DNA of 64,000 nucleotides, taken from positions 6,014,001 through 6,078,000 of the forward strand of contig NZ_CP068595.1 in the NCBI RefSeq assembly GCF_016772475.1. The letters are read 5' to 3'. Below the pieces are notes generated by a model. That model saw nothing but the letters and a program-made list of their open reading frames with translations, did not search any database and was not told where the DNA came from. Both the position numbers and the translations under genes were made by a program. Shown piece after piece: positions 27,468-36,559 of this stretch. Origin of the DNA: Paenibacillus sonchi. Lineage in GTDB: Bacteria; Bacillota; Bacilli; Paenibacillales; Paenibacillaceae. Positions within the stretch are counted from its first letter, which is position 1, and each line of letters begins with the position of its first letter.

Positions 27468-28793
27468 TTAGCGGTTCGCAAGAATCTCGCTGGCCTCTTT
27501 GCGGAACTGCACAGCCGCAGCATCCGGTGTGATCTGCCCGAAGTTCATTTGCTCCGCAAGGTCGGTCAGCAGGGCAACCACTTCAGGCGAGCCTACAGGA
27601 GGACTCATTGGCGACGTTTTTGGCTCCATATCCGCGACGAACTTGAACACCTGCTGGCCGGGTTCCGTTAATTCTGTAGCCAGGGACTCCTTGATTTTGC
27701 TGGAAATCGGTACGCCGCGCTCCCCCTTGATCAGCTTGTTGGCTTCAACGTTATTGGTCCAAAAGTCAATGAATTTGGCGGCTTCTTCCTTGTTTTTGGA
27801 GTTGGCTGTGACCGACCAGTACATGCTTGGCTGCATATACAGGCCTTTTTCCATATCCGGGCCGGGCATTTGCGCCAGCTCCATCGGGCGGTTCACTGCG
27901 ATTTGCAGCGCTACATACTGGTTCGACCACTGCCAGATGCCGATTCCGGTTCCCTTCACAACATCCGCCTCTTCGATAACACCCTTGTTCTGGCTCAGTT
28001 TGTCCTGTGATGGGACAGCTCCTTTGGCAATCAGATCGGACAGCATGCCGAAAAAGTCACTAAACAGCGCATCGTCATCGTACCCTAGTGCGGAGCCGTC
28101 AGTGTTGTAGAGCGACAGTCCTTTGGTGCGCAGATAGTAGTTGAAGAAAATATCCGCCGCCATCGAGGAGTCCATATAGAGACCGGCAGCCTTGGCTTTC
28201 ATGGCAATCTCCTTGTACTGGTCCCAGGTCCAGTTCTCAGGAACCGAATCTACACCGGCTTTTTTCAGCAGCGCGGGATCATAATGGAAGCCCAGCACGT
28301 TGACACCCAGCGGGATGCCGTACTGCTTGCCGTCAATTTTGCCGGTACCGAGCACGTTTTCATTGACATCCCCGACCTGAACCGTTTTATTCAAGTAAGG
28401 TGTCATATCTTCCAATTGGCCGTTGGAGCCATATTGATTAATATAGGACACGTCCATCTGCACGATGTCGGGGAGGCGGTTGGCCGCGGCTTGGGGAGCA
28501 AGCTTTTTCCAGTAGTCATCAAACGATGCATATTCGGGTTCGATCTTGACATTGGGATTCTGGGCTTCATACATATCAATGACCTGCTGCGTGTACGAAT
28601 GGCGTGTATCTCCGCCCCACCAGGCGATGCGCAGCGTTACAGGGTCCGAAGAGCTTGCGGCCGTTGCCGTTGCCGGCTGGCTGCCGGCTGCGCTGGTCGC
28701 GGCGGAATCCGGAGTGTTGTTATTGCTGCCGCCGCAGCCGGCAAGCATGGACAGCAGCATCGGAACAGCCAATAATGCGAATCTTTTTTTCAA
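27468..28793 (-). CDS. Extracellular sugar-binding lipoprotein (CUT1)
   Basis: A solute-binding protein of about 440 residues. TTG 28793 lies eight bases after AGGGGAG and gives a proper signal peptide with lipobox LAGC (about residue 20); an ATG at 28814 overlaps the ribosome site. An Asn/Thr/Ala-rich linker precedes VTLRIAWWGGDTRHSYTQQV, the first strand of CUT1 binding proteins; RLPDIVQMDVSYINQY and KEEAAKFIDFWTNN are also typical. It delivers a sugar or oligosaccharide to the two permeases downstream. A YesM/YesN pair lies directly upstream and probably controls it. Confidence 0.9.
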   Translation of the reverse strand: MKKRFALLAVPMLLSMLAGCGGSNNNTPDSAATSAAGSQPATATAASSSDPVTLRIAWWGGDTRHSYTQQVIDMYEAQNPNVKIEPEYASFDDYWKKLAPQAAANRLPDIVQMDVSYINQYGSNGQLEDMTPYLNKTVQVGDVNENVLGTGKIDGKQYGIPLGVNVLGFHYDPALLKKAGVDSVPENWTWDQYKEIAMKAKAAGLYMDSSMAADIFFNYYLRTKGLSLYNTDGSALGYDDDALFSDFFGMLSDLIAKGAVPSQDKLSQNKGVIEEADVVKGTGIGIWQWSNQYVALQIAVNRPMELAQMPGPDMEKGLYMQPSMYWSVTANSKNKEEAAKFIDFWTNNVEANKLIKGERGVPISSKIKESLATELTEPGQQVFKFVADMEPKTSPMSPPVGSPEVVALLTDLAEQMNFGQITPDAAAVQFRKEASEILANR

Positions 28794-28942
28794 TTGAATA
28801 TCTCCCCTTTTCATATGATGAGCAGGAAGACCAGCTGCACTGGCAGCGCTTCCATATGTAAATTTTCGCAAATTCCGCCGCTTTCTTGAATACAAAAAAC
28901 CGTCTTCTTTGTTCAATAATCAGGTTCAAACCGGCTTCTCCC

Positions 28943-30502
28943 CTACTGCGGCTTCATGAAATCTGTTGGTGTCTTCCCGGTCACCTTCTTGAACACCTGG
29001 CTGAAATATTGGGCGTTCCCGCCAAAGCCATACAGCTCCGCCAGCTCAAACACCTTCACATCCCCGCTGTGCAGAATATGCTCGGAGGCTTTGCCGATGC
29101 GGTAATTGGTGACATAATTGGAGAATTTCTCGCCGGTCACCTTTTTGAAAATCTTCCCGAGGTAATCGGGATTCATGTACAGCATCTCCGCAGCCACCGA
29201 GCCGAGCGACAGCTCCGAGTTGCCGTAATCCGCCTCAATGATCCGCAGCATTGCATCCACAATGGAGGATTGGCGGCTGACGAAATGGCGCTCATACATA
29301 GCCGTAAGGCGTTCTGCGGCGCGCATGACCCCCGCCTTTAGACTCCCCAGTGTACCGAGCGCCGCCAGCTCTGCCAGCCCGGATGTAAAACTGCTGCGCT
29401 CGTCCGGACTGCAGAGACGGATCATGGCTGAATACAGCTGGAGCACATAGGAACGTGTCACATTGATATCAAACCGCTGGTCCGCAAGCACGCCGAATAA
29501 GCGCTCCAGCTCGTTTTGTACAGCCGCTTGATCCCCGGCCTTAACCAGCAGGCAGATCTGCTCTTCCCCGAGGTCGATTTCGCTTTGTACGCTGAGTTCA
29601 TCCGCAGGAATGTCACTCCCGGTAATCAGGCTGCCTTCTTCCAGATAAAAGCGGTGATTCATGCACTGCAGCGTCTGCCGGTAAAGACTACGTGAATGGA
29701 TCATCCGTCCCTTGTCGCTGACGGCGATCGTCACATGGATATTGTAAAAGTTAAAAAAGATCTCCTTCACTTCGGCAATCCGCTCCAGCAGATCACGCTG
29801 ATTGTCTGCCTCTTCCGGCTGTTCCAGCAGGATCAGCAGCTGTGAGCCGATCGTCGTGCTGAGAAGCACCTCGCTCAGCAAATCCCCGGCAATATTTTGC
29901 AGGGCAAACAAATGCTCATACTCAAAGGATTCCTCCAGCCTGAACAGGATCAGCCGGACGTTTTTGCTGCCCAGCTCGATGCCGAACAATTCCTGGTAGA
30001 ATTCCAGATCACGGCTGCCGTAGGTTTTATTGGATATCCATTCCTTCAGGAATTGCGCTTTGACATGCGGCAGCACCCTGGTCAGCCGATGCTTCATTTC
30101 GGTCATGAACTGCTCCCGGCTATGAAGTTCGTTCAGCTCCTGCACCAGCTCAGTCAGCGCCTCATGAATCTGCTGCTCATTGCAGGGCTTCAGCAGATAA
30201 TGCCTTACTCCGTGCTGCATGGCACTGCAGGCATAATCGAAATCCTTGTATCCGGTCAGCATGACAAACTTTAGCCCCGGATAATGTACACTGCAACGCT
30301 CCACAAGCCCAAGTCCATCCAGCCCCGGCATGGAAATATCAGTGATGACGATGTCCGGACGAAGCCGCTCTATTTGTTCCAGCGCTTCGATTCCGTTGCG
30401 TGCCGTTCCCGCCAGCTCCGTACCCGCCTGTGCCCAATCCACCACTTGGGAGATCCCCTCCAGAATCAAGCGTTCATCATCTACCAGGAGCAATTTGTAC
30501 AT
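28943..30502 (-). CDS. Response regulator with AraC output domain (YesN type)
   Basis: A 519-residue regulator. The receiver domain shows LLVDDER, phosphoacceptor Asp55 in VITDISMPG and Lys in LKPCNE. A long middle section (about 130-400) follows, then the AraC double helix-turn-helix (LGSVAAEMLYMNPDYLGKIF; FELAELYGFGGNAQYFSQVF). Its start overlaps the kinase gene end by 26 bases, so the two are translated together. It lies 150 bases upstream of the CUT1 transporter genes in the same orientation and probably activates them. Confidence 0.92.
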   Translation of the reverse strand: MYKLLLVDDERLILEGISQVVDWAQAGTELAGTARNGIEALEQIERLRPDIVITDISMPGLDGLGLVERCSVHYPGLKFVMLTGYKDFDYACSAMQHGVRHYLLKPCNEQQIHEALTELVQELNELHSREQFMTEMKHRLTRVLPHVKAQFLKEWISNKTYGSRDLEFYQELFGIELGSKNVRLILFRLEESFEYEHLFALQNIAGDLLSEVLLSTTIGSQLLILLEQPEEADNQRDLLERIAEVKEIFFNFYNIHVTIAVSDKGRMIHSRSLYRQTLQCMNHRFYLEEGSLITGSDIPADELSVQSEIDLGEEQICLLVKAGDQAAVQNELERLFGVLADQRFDINVTRSYVLQLYSAMIRLCSPDERSSFTSGLAELAALGTLGSLKAGVMRAAERLTAMYERHFVSRQSSIVDAMLRIIEADYGNSELSLGSVAAEMLYMNPDYLGKIFKKVTGEKFSNYVTNYRIGKASEHILHSGDVKVFELAELYGFGGNAQYFSQVFKKVTGKTPTDFMKPQ

Positions 30503-32273
30503 GTCTGTATTCTCCTCTCACATACGGAATATGCACGTGAATCGTCGTGCCTTCGCCGGGTCTGCTCTCAATCTCTGTTCCCCATTCCTGCCCAAAAACA
30601 ATCTGGATGCGCTCCGCAATATTCGCCAGTCCAATCCCCTCGCCGCGTGTCTGAATCCGGCCCTGCTCCAGCCCGCGGATGAAATCAGCCGTCATGCCCG
30701 GCCCGTTGTCACTGACCCTCAGATCCAGGCCATCCTCCGTGCGGGAAATGGAGATTGAAATGATGCAAGGCTCGATGTTCGGCTCCAGTGCATAACGGAT
30801 CGCATTCTCCACCAGCGGCTGCAGTGTGAGCTTGGGAATCAGCGCATCCAGCAGGCCGTCCGGCACATCCAGCCTGAAATCAAGCCGTTCCTCAAAGCGC
30901 GTCCGCTGGATAATCACATAGCTGCGGACGATGCTCAGCTCCTTCTCCAATGAAATGAGCGGATCTTTCAGTCCGATTGAGCTGCGCAGCAGGAAACCCA
31001 GCGCCTCGACCATGTCTGATATCTGCTTTTGCTTGTTGACCTTCGCCAGCCAATTGATGGATTCCAGCGTATTGTACAGAAAATGGGGGTTGATCTGTGC
31101 CTGAAGCGCTTTCAATTCAGTCTCCCGGATCACCAGCTGCTTGGCATAATTCTCATCGATCAGCTCCCGGATGCGGCGGATCATCATTTGGAAGGTCCGG
31201 TTCAGCTGGCTTACTTCATCCTGCGCAGTCTGCGAGACAAAACCGAGCGCCTGCTCCTCCAGATTGTCGAGGTCTCCCTTTTCAATCCGCCTCATCTTCT
31301 CCGTCAGCTTGGAGACGGGCCGCACTATACTTCGTGCAAGCCTGTATCCCAGCAGCAGACCCAGCAGCAGGATACAGCCATAAATAATCACAACCAGCCT
31401 TTTGACAAACGTGATTTGCCGGAACATTTCATTAAACGGGGTAGCATTGATGTAGGTCCAGTCCATATAAGAGGAATTCGTCTTGGCAACAAAATACGTG
31501 CCCTTGCTGTAGCCGACGGTCCTGTACGCTTCGGGGCGCTGTACTTCTCCGGCCAGTTCCCCGGGGAGCAGCAGCGGTTCTCCGGGATAAACAGACCTTC
31601 CGGTCCCCTTATCCACTACGATCAGTTGTCCGCCATCCCCGGCAATGCTGGTGCTGTCGTCAATAATCCGCTCGACGCGGATACGGATGACAAGGGTCCC
31701 CAGATTATCCAGGGTGAAGGTGGACCCGGTATACGATTTAATCTGCCGCACGGCGAGCAGTGAGTTTTTGCTGCCCTGGGTGTACCAGATGTTGCTTCCG
31801 GCGCCTGCGATGGCGAGCGGTTTGAGCTGATCCTGCAGTGTTTCAGACAGCCACTCCCGGTTGCCGGCCGTCATCACACCGTCATTGGCATCCATCAGAA
31901 TCATCGAATATACATATTTCTCCGCACCCGCAAAGGCCACAAGCCGGTTGATAATCCTGTTATGCAGCAATTGCCTCTCATAAGGCGAAGGATTGTCCAA
32001 AAGCTGCCGCAGGCAGTTCTGAATTTGTTCATCCGACACCACCGTGAACGACAGCTGCTCCAGCTCCTTCAGCTCGTTCTCAATACTGACCGAGGACATC
32101 CCCAGCACCTCTGATGCCTTCTCATAAATCTGGCGGTCATAAATACGGTAGACGTACTGGAGGAAGATTAAAGAGAACAAAAAGGACAGCAGCAGCAAAA
32201 ACGAAATCAGCATAATCATTTTGTTAAAGATCCCCGGGTTTTTGAACGCGCTATTATTTTTGTAAAACAACAT
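30477..32273 (-). CDS. Sensor histidine kinase (YesM type)
   Basis: A kinase of about 598 residues. The start at 32273 (MLFYKNNSAFKN) puts the first membrane helix near residue 20 (MIMLISFLLLLSFLFSLIF); a longer frame exists upstream but runs over a terminator. An extracellular sensing domain follows, then a second helix (VVIIYGCILLLGLLLGYRL), a HAMP domain, and the kinase domain with LQAQINPHFLYNTLESINWL, VENAIRYALEPN and GEGIGLANIAERI. It probably senses a sugar or transport state and phosphorylates the overlapping regulator. Confidence 0.9.
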   Translation of the reverse strand: MLFYKNNSAFKNPGIFNKMIMLISFLLLLSFLFSLIFLQYVYRIYDRQIYEKASEVLGMSSVSIENELKELEQLSFTVVSDEQIQNCLRQLLDNPSPYERQLLHNRIINRLVAFAGAEKYVYSMILMDANDGVMTAGNREWLSETLQDQLKPLAIAGAGSNIWYTQGSKNSLLAVRQIKSYTGSTFTLDNLGTLVIRIRVERIIDDSTSIAGDGGQLIVVDKGTGRSVYPGEPLLLPGELAGEVQRPEAYRTVGYSKGTYFVAKTNSSYMDWTYINATPFNEMFRQITFVKRLVVIIYGCILLLGLLLGYRLARSIVRPVSKLTEKMRRIEKGDLDNLEEQALGFVSQTAQDEVSQLNRTFQMMIRRIRELIDENYAKQLVIRETELKALQAQINPHFLYNTLESINWLAKVNKQKQISDMVEALGFLLRSSIGLKDPLISLEKELSIVRSYVIIQRTRFEERLDFRLDVPDGLLDALIPKLTLQPLVENAIRYALEPNIEPCIISISISRTEDGLDLRVSDNGPGMTADFIRGLEQGRIQTRGEGIGLANIAERIQIVFGQEWGTEIESRPGEGTTIHVHIPYVRGEYRHVQIAPGR

Positions 32274-32330
32274 ACCGCTCACTCTGCTTTCTCTGTGGAT
32301 TCTTCTCTCATAGAAATATATACCAAAAAA

Positions 32331-32366
32331 ACTTGGAAAAGCAGTCACATTTGACTGCATTCCAAG
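32331..32366 (-). terminator. Terminator of the TrpX-like ABC operon
   Basis: ACTTGGAA...GCAGTCA pairs with TGACTGC...TTCCAAGT with a small internal loop. On the minus strand a TTTTTTT run follows. Confidence 0.8.
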
Positions 32367-32396
32367 TTTTGGATTCATCTCTATGCCCAGCTATGC

Positions 32397-33191
32397 TTAC
32401 CCCAGCATCATCCGGTCATCCGCCAGCTTATGTCCGCTGATGCCCTCGAATTCACCGAGCAGCCGCTCTACAGTGAGATCCTGCTTGCGGTCTTCATCGA
32501 TATCCAGAATAATGCTGCCCTTGTCCATCATAATCAGCCGGTTTCCGAGGCGGATGGCCTGCTCCATGTTATGGGTAACCATCAGTGTTGTCAGCTTCAG
32601 TTCACGGACAATGGACTCGGTTAAGCGGGTGATCAGCTCAGCGCGCGCGGGATCAAGCGCGGTTGTATGCTCATCCAGCAGCAGAATCTGCGGCTGGGTG
32701 AAGGTCGCCATAAGCAGGCTCAGCGCCTGCCGCTCTCCGCCGGAGAGCAGGCCTACCTTGGCCCGCAGCCGGTTCTCCAGGCCGATGCCAAGCCGGCTCA
32801 GCTGCTCCCGGAACAGGGTCCGGCGTGCAGCCGAGACACCGAAGGACAAGCCCCGGCCCTGGCCACGCTTGTAGGCCATCGCCAGATTCTCCTCGATCGT
32901 CATATGCGGAGCCGTGCCGGCCATTGGATCTTGAAACACCCGGCCGATCCAGCGGGCCCGCTGGAATTCGGACTGTCCGCTGATCGAAGTGCCCTCAATG
33001 CGCACTTCTCCAAGATCAGGCTTCATTACGCCGGAAATCACATTCATCAGTGTGGACTTCCCGGCACCGTTGCTGCCGATGACGGTTACGAAATCTCCGG
33101 CCCGCAGCTCAAGGTCAATACCGAGCAGCGCGATTTTCTCATCCGGGGTGCCTGGATTGAACAGCTTGGAGACTTGGTCAAGCTTTAGCAT
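32397..33191 (-). CDS. ABC transporter ATP-binding protein (TrpZ-like)
   Basis: A 264-residue ATPase. The start at 33191 follows AAAGGGGGC and overlaps the permease stop by seven bases; a longer open frame upstream is not coding. Motifs are [18 protein letters not shown] (Walker A), Q-loop VFQDPMAGTAPHMTIEEN, signature GLLSGGERQALSLLMA, and Walker B ILLLDEHTTALDP. It has the usual unusual QDP and DEH. These are typical of the group paired with DUF534-type (TrpX-like) binding proteins. It energises the uptake system encoded by the two genes upstream. Confidence 0.9.
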   Translation of the reverse strand: MLKLDQVSKLFNPGTPDEKIALLGIDLELRAGDFVTVIGSNGAGKSTLMNVISGVMKPDLGEVRIEGTSISGQSEFQRARWIGRVFQDPMAGTAPHMTIEENLAMAYKRGQGRGLSFGVSAARRTLFREQLSRLGIGLENRLRAKVGLLSGGERQALSLLMATFTQPQILLLDEHTTALDPARAELITRLTESIVRELKLTTLMVTHNMEQAIRLGNRLIMMDKGSIILDIDEDRKQDLTVERLLGEFEGISGHKLADDRMMLG

Positions 33192-34101
33192 CGGCTGCCC
33201 CCTTTCTTGCCGGCCAGTGCCTGATTGGCAAGCTCTATGCTGCGTCTGCGCGCCAAGCGGTTCTGCTTCATGAAACGGTTGATGGACGGGAAGACCAGTG
33301 CAATAATAACGATGATTGCGGTAATCAGCTTCAGATCCGAAGCCTGCAGCCAAGGAACCCGGAGGGCCAGCGCCACAACGATACGGTAAACGATGGAACC
33401 CAGGATGACTGCCAGGGTTGCCCGGAACACATTTCCGGCTCCAAAAATCGCCTCGCCGATAATGACCGAAGCCAGCCCGATGACAATCATGCCTATCCCC
33501 ATTGTGGAATCGGCAAAGGAAGAATATTGCGCGATCAGGGCACCCGATAATGCCACCATCCCATTGGACAGGCTGATTCCAAGAATGGTTGTCGTATCCG
33601 TGTTCACCCCGAAGCTGCGGATCATCCGTGCATTGTCTCCTGTCGCCCGCAGGGCCAGACCCAGATCGGTGCGCAGGAACAGGTCCAGCAGGATTTTGAC
33701 GGCAATCATCACAAAGGGCATCACCAGCAGCGGGTTAATCGAGGTAAATAAGGAATCCTCCCCATTAATGACACATTGGGTTTCACCAGAATCCGCAGAT
33801 TAATGGAATAAAGTGCAATCATCATCAGAATCCCGGACAGCAGACCATTAATCTTCCCCTTGGTGTGCAGCAGTCCGGTACACATCCCCGCCGCCATTCC
33901 TCCCGCCAGCGCACAGACCGTTGCCAGCCATGGCGAGTAGCCGTGCGTGATCATCACTGCGGCAATCGCTCCGCCGGTCGTGAAGCTTCCATCCACAGTC
34001 AAATCCGGAAAATCAAGAATACGGAATGTAATATATACCCCTAAAGCCATAAAAGCATACAGCAAGCCCATTTCCACGGCTCCAAGTATTGAATCAACCA
34101 T
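33185..34101 (-). pseudogene. ABC transporter permease (TrpY-like), frameshifted
   Basis: A membrane subunit of about 305 residues if repaired. As written it is two fragments: the first (from 34101) holds MALGVYITFRILDFPDLTVD, the hallmark of this permease group, and the second holds ATGDNARMIRSFGVNTDTT and later helices. Adding one G to the G4 run (C4 at 33760-33763) restores PNVSLMGEDSLFTSINPLLV. The gene lies between the binding-protein and ATPase genes. A transporter lacking this subunit would be dead, so an assembly error is the likelier reading. Confidence 0.82.
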
Positions 34102-34169
34102 CGCTGACTTCCTCCCTCAAGCGGCAAGGGGCGTTCCCCGCGGAAGCACCCCATTATATTGTCTATAAT

Positions 34170-35192
34170 TTATTGAATAATATTGTTGTCCGGATCGGAT
34201 ACTTTGGCCTTCATGGCATCCGTCACTTCAACACCTTGCGCCGCGGCTGCTTTTAAGTTAATGATAAGATCCAGCTTCTCCTGCATAGCCACCTTCATGT
34301 CGCCCGGCTTGGCACCGTTCTTCAGCACCTCCACAGCCATCTGGCCTACCTGATAGCCATGATCATAATATTTGAAGCCCACGGTGGCAAAAGCCCCCTT
34401 CTCCACCGTATCGCGGTCTGCCGAGAAAAATGGGATTTTGTTGTCATTGGCAGTCTGAATGATCGTGTCAACTGCGCTTACAACCGAGTTGTCCAGCGTA
34501 ATGTACAAGGCGTCGACACGGCCAACAAGCGACTCTGCTGCCTGTTTTACTTCTGAAGTGTTGGTGATAGCCGCTTTGACCAGCTCGATGCCATGCTTGT
34601 CCAGCTCTTTTTTCGCAGTATCAGCCATAACAACCGCATTCGGCTCCCCTTCATTAATGATCAGACCCAGCTTTTTGACATTTGGGAACTGCTCGGAGAT
34701 GAAGGTCATCAGGCGGGTGGTTGCCTCCGGGTTAGTATCTGACGCTCCGGATACATTGCCGCCGGGATGCTCCAGATCCGTGACGATCTTGGCGTCGACC
34801 GGATCGGTTACTGCCGCGAACAGAACCGGTGTGTCCTTGCTCCCCGCCTGTACTAAAGCTTGTGCCGAAGGGGTAGCGATCCCCAGCACGAGATCATTTT
34901 TGTCTGCGGCAATCTTTTGGGCGATGGACAGGTTATTGGATGCGTCTGCCTGGGCATTCTCCAGATCCACCTTCAGATTCTCGCCTTCCACGATTCCGGC
35001 GTCTTTCAGCGCCGCCAGGAATCCTTCTCTGGTCGCATCCAGCGAGGGGTGCTCTACATACTGGGAGATGGCAATTTTGTAGGATTTCGTGTCAGAGCTT
35101 CCCGAGTCTGCCGTTTTATTGTTTGTGCCGCAGGCGGTAGCCGCCAGCATCAGGCTTAGGCTCAAACCAAGCCATATTTTTTTTGTTTTCAT
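34170..35192 (-). CDS. ABC transporter substrate-binding lipoprotein (TrpX-like)
   Basis: A 340-residue lipoprotein with signal peptide and lipobox AATAC (cysteine about 21). The two-lobed fold has IAISQYVEHPSLDATREGF at the start, LVLGIATPSAQALVQAG, PVLFAAVTDPVDAKIV and ALYITLDNSVVSAVDTII, the pattern of the DUF534/TrpX family. Some members bind tryptophan or other aromatic compounds; the ligand here is unknown. It is the first gene of the operon, behind a sigma-A type promoter and a leader of about 135 nucleotides. Confidence 0.87.
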   Translation of the reverse strand: MKTKKIWLGLSLSLMLAATACGTNNKTADSGSSDTKSYKIAISQYVEHPSLDATREGFLAALKDAGIVEGENLKVDLENAQADASNNLSIAQKIAADKNDLVLGIATPSAQALVQAGSKDTPVLFAAVTDPVDAKIVTDLEHPGGNVSGASDTNPEATTRLMTFISEQFPNVKKLGLIINEGEPNAVVMADTAKKELDKHGIELVKAAITNTSEVKQAAESLVGRVDALYITLDNSVVSAVDTIIQTANDNKIPFFSADRDTVEKGAFATVGFKYYDHGYQVGQMAVEVLKNGAKPGDMKVAMQEKLDLIINLKAAAAQGVEVTDAMKAKVSDPDNNIIQ

Positions 35193-35523
35193 CCTGTTAA
35201 ACCCCTCTTCTTCTTTTTACAGATTCAGCGCGTGCCTAGGTATCAGCGACTCAGCAGTATTGCTTTTATCTATAAAAGCATTAAAGCGAAAAGTCCCCGC
35301 AAAACCCGCACCAAATCGTAACTATAATAAACTTATCTTATATAAAGGTTGATTTTCCGTCAATCACTTAGATACCACCACTATTTACAATAAACGCACA
35401 AAGAGGGGCAATGAACAGCTTCAAGCAGGGTTCCTTTGACATAGATTGCCTTCGGCCCCTCTACATAAAAAAATAACTGGACGCGCAAACTTTAGTTACA
35501 GTTTGAACATGGAGCGTGCCAAA
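35193..35523. other. Intergenic region with structured leader
   Basis: No gene is evident. The minus-strand half is the leader of the TrpX-like operon and holds the hairpin TGCTTTTATCTATAAAAGCA (35261-35280). It has no T-box core, leader ORF or familiar riboswitch that I can recognise. The plus-strand half precedes the NlpC/P60 gene; I see only weak promoter-like sequence there (TTGACA at about 35437). Confidence 0.4.
35335..35363 (-). promoter_or_regulatory. Promoter of the TrpX-like ABC operon
   Basis: On the minus strand TTGACG (35358-35363), 17 bases, TAAGAT (35335-35340). It predicts a start near 35328 and an unusually long leader of about 135 nucleotides. Confidence 0.6.
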
Positions 35524-36474
35524 ATGACCTTGAAACCTGTTAAAACCATAGCCGCCGCTGTTTTGCTGACTTCGGCCATGGTATCTATTACCGCTTGCAG
35601 CTACAATAAACCCGGACAGAAACCAAAGGTCAATTCCGTGACCCCTGCCGGAACGCTCTCAGGGAGTTACTATGAAAAATCCTCCTTCACCGACAGGCAG
35701 GGGAAATACTGGATTCCTTTGAAACCTGCAGCAGCGTCCATCGGCTACCGGATGAAGGATGACACCGCCAGCGGCGGTTATGCCAAAATCGGTTATACCG
35801 ACGTCATGTACATGCTTCACCCGGATTCTCCCCAAGTGTTCTCTTTGGGACAAAAGATAACGCTGCCGGATGCCCCGGTGCGGAGGAATGGCCAGCTTTA
35901 TATCACGCCAACGGCATTGTCCAAGCTGCTGCAAACAGAGGTCGGCTGGAACCCGAGTACCGGTGAGATCAACATTGCTTCCCCTTCGGACCGTAAGGAT
36001 AGCGGACATGCCGGGACAAGTACCGGGAAAAATTCAGGAACAACTGAACAGCCAAAGTCCCTGCGTATTCAGAGTCTGTCTTCTGCGGACAGCAGCGAGC
36101 TGGTTGCCTACGCCAAGAAGTACCTGGGCGTCCCTTATGAATTCGGTGCAGGCCCGTACGAAGAGACCCGCCGTTTCGACTGTTCCTCGTTCACCCGGCA
36201 TGTCTTCAAAAAATTCGGGGTGGACCTGCCCCGTCTAGCCAAAGACCAGGATAATCTGGGCAGACGGGTCAGCCGCAGTGAACTTGAAATCGGCGATCTG
36301 ATCTTCTTCACAGTGCCCGGGCGTTTTGAGAGTGATGCCATTCCGGGACATGTCGGCATCTACATCGGTGACGGCAAGTTCATTCATACCTGGGGTGACC
36401 CGGGCGTGCAGATCAGCGACCTGGACAGCGGCTATTGGAGCAATGTCATCCTGCATATGCAGAGAGTGCTCTAA
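35524..36474 (+). CDS. NlpC/P60 cell-wall hydrolase lipoprotein
   Basis: A peptidoglycan endopeptidase of about 316 residues. ATG 35524 follows GGAG by nine bases and gives a signal peptide with lipobox ITAC (about 25). Residues about 50-170 resemble a copper-amine-oxidase-N-type beta domain (YWIPLKPAAASIGYRM), used as a wall-binding module. After a Ser/Gly/Thr linker comes the NlpC/P60 domain, with catalytic Cys in RRFDCSSFTRHVF, His in IPGHVGIYIG and His in KFIHTWGDPG. It probably cuts stem-peptide bonds in wall turnover. It is a single gene with a strong terminator. Confidence 0.88.
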   Translation: MTLKPVKTIAAAVLLTSAMVSITACSYNKPGQKPKVNSVTPAGTLSGSYYEKSSFTDRQGKYWIPLKPAAASIGYRMKDDTASGGYAKIGYTDVMYMLHPDSPQVFSLGQKITLPDAPVRRNGQLYITPTALSKLLQTEVGWNPSTGEINIASPSDRKDSGHAGTSTGKNSGTTEQPKSLRIQSLSSADSSELVAYAKKYLGVPYEFGAGPYEETRRFDCSSFTRHVFKKFGVDLPRLAKDQDNLGRRVSRSELEIGDLIFFTVPGRFESDAIPGHVGIYIGDGKFIHTWGDPGVQISDLDSGYWSNVILHMQRVL

Positions 36475-36500
36475 CCCGCCCCAACTTGGCCCCAACAACA

Positions 36501-36557
36501 ATGCAAGGAGATCCGGACTTCGGACAGCCGAAGCTCAAGATCTCCTTGCATTTTTTT
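36501..36557. terminator. Bidirectional terminator between the NlpC/P60 gene and the Ca2+ ATPase gene
   Basis: ATGCAAGGAGATC (36501-36513) and GATCTCCTTGCAT (36539-36551) form a perfect 13-bp stem, followed by a run of seven T on the plus strand. It ends three bases before the convergent ATPase stop. Confidence 0.85.
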
Positions 36558-36559
36558 GA

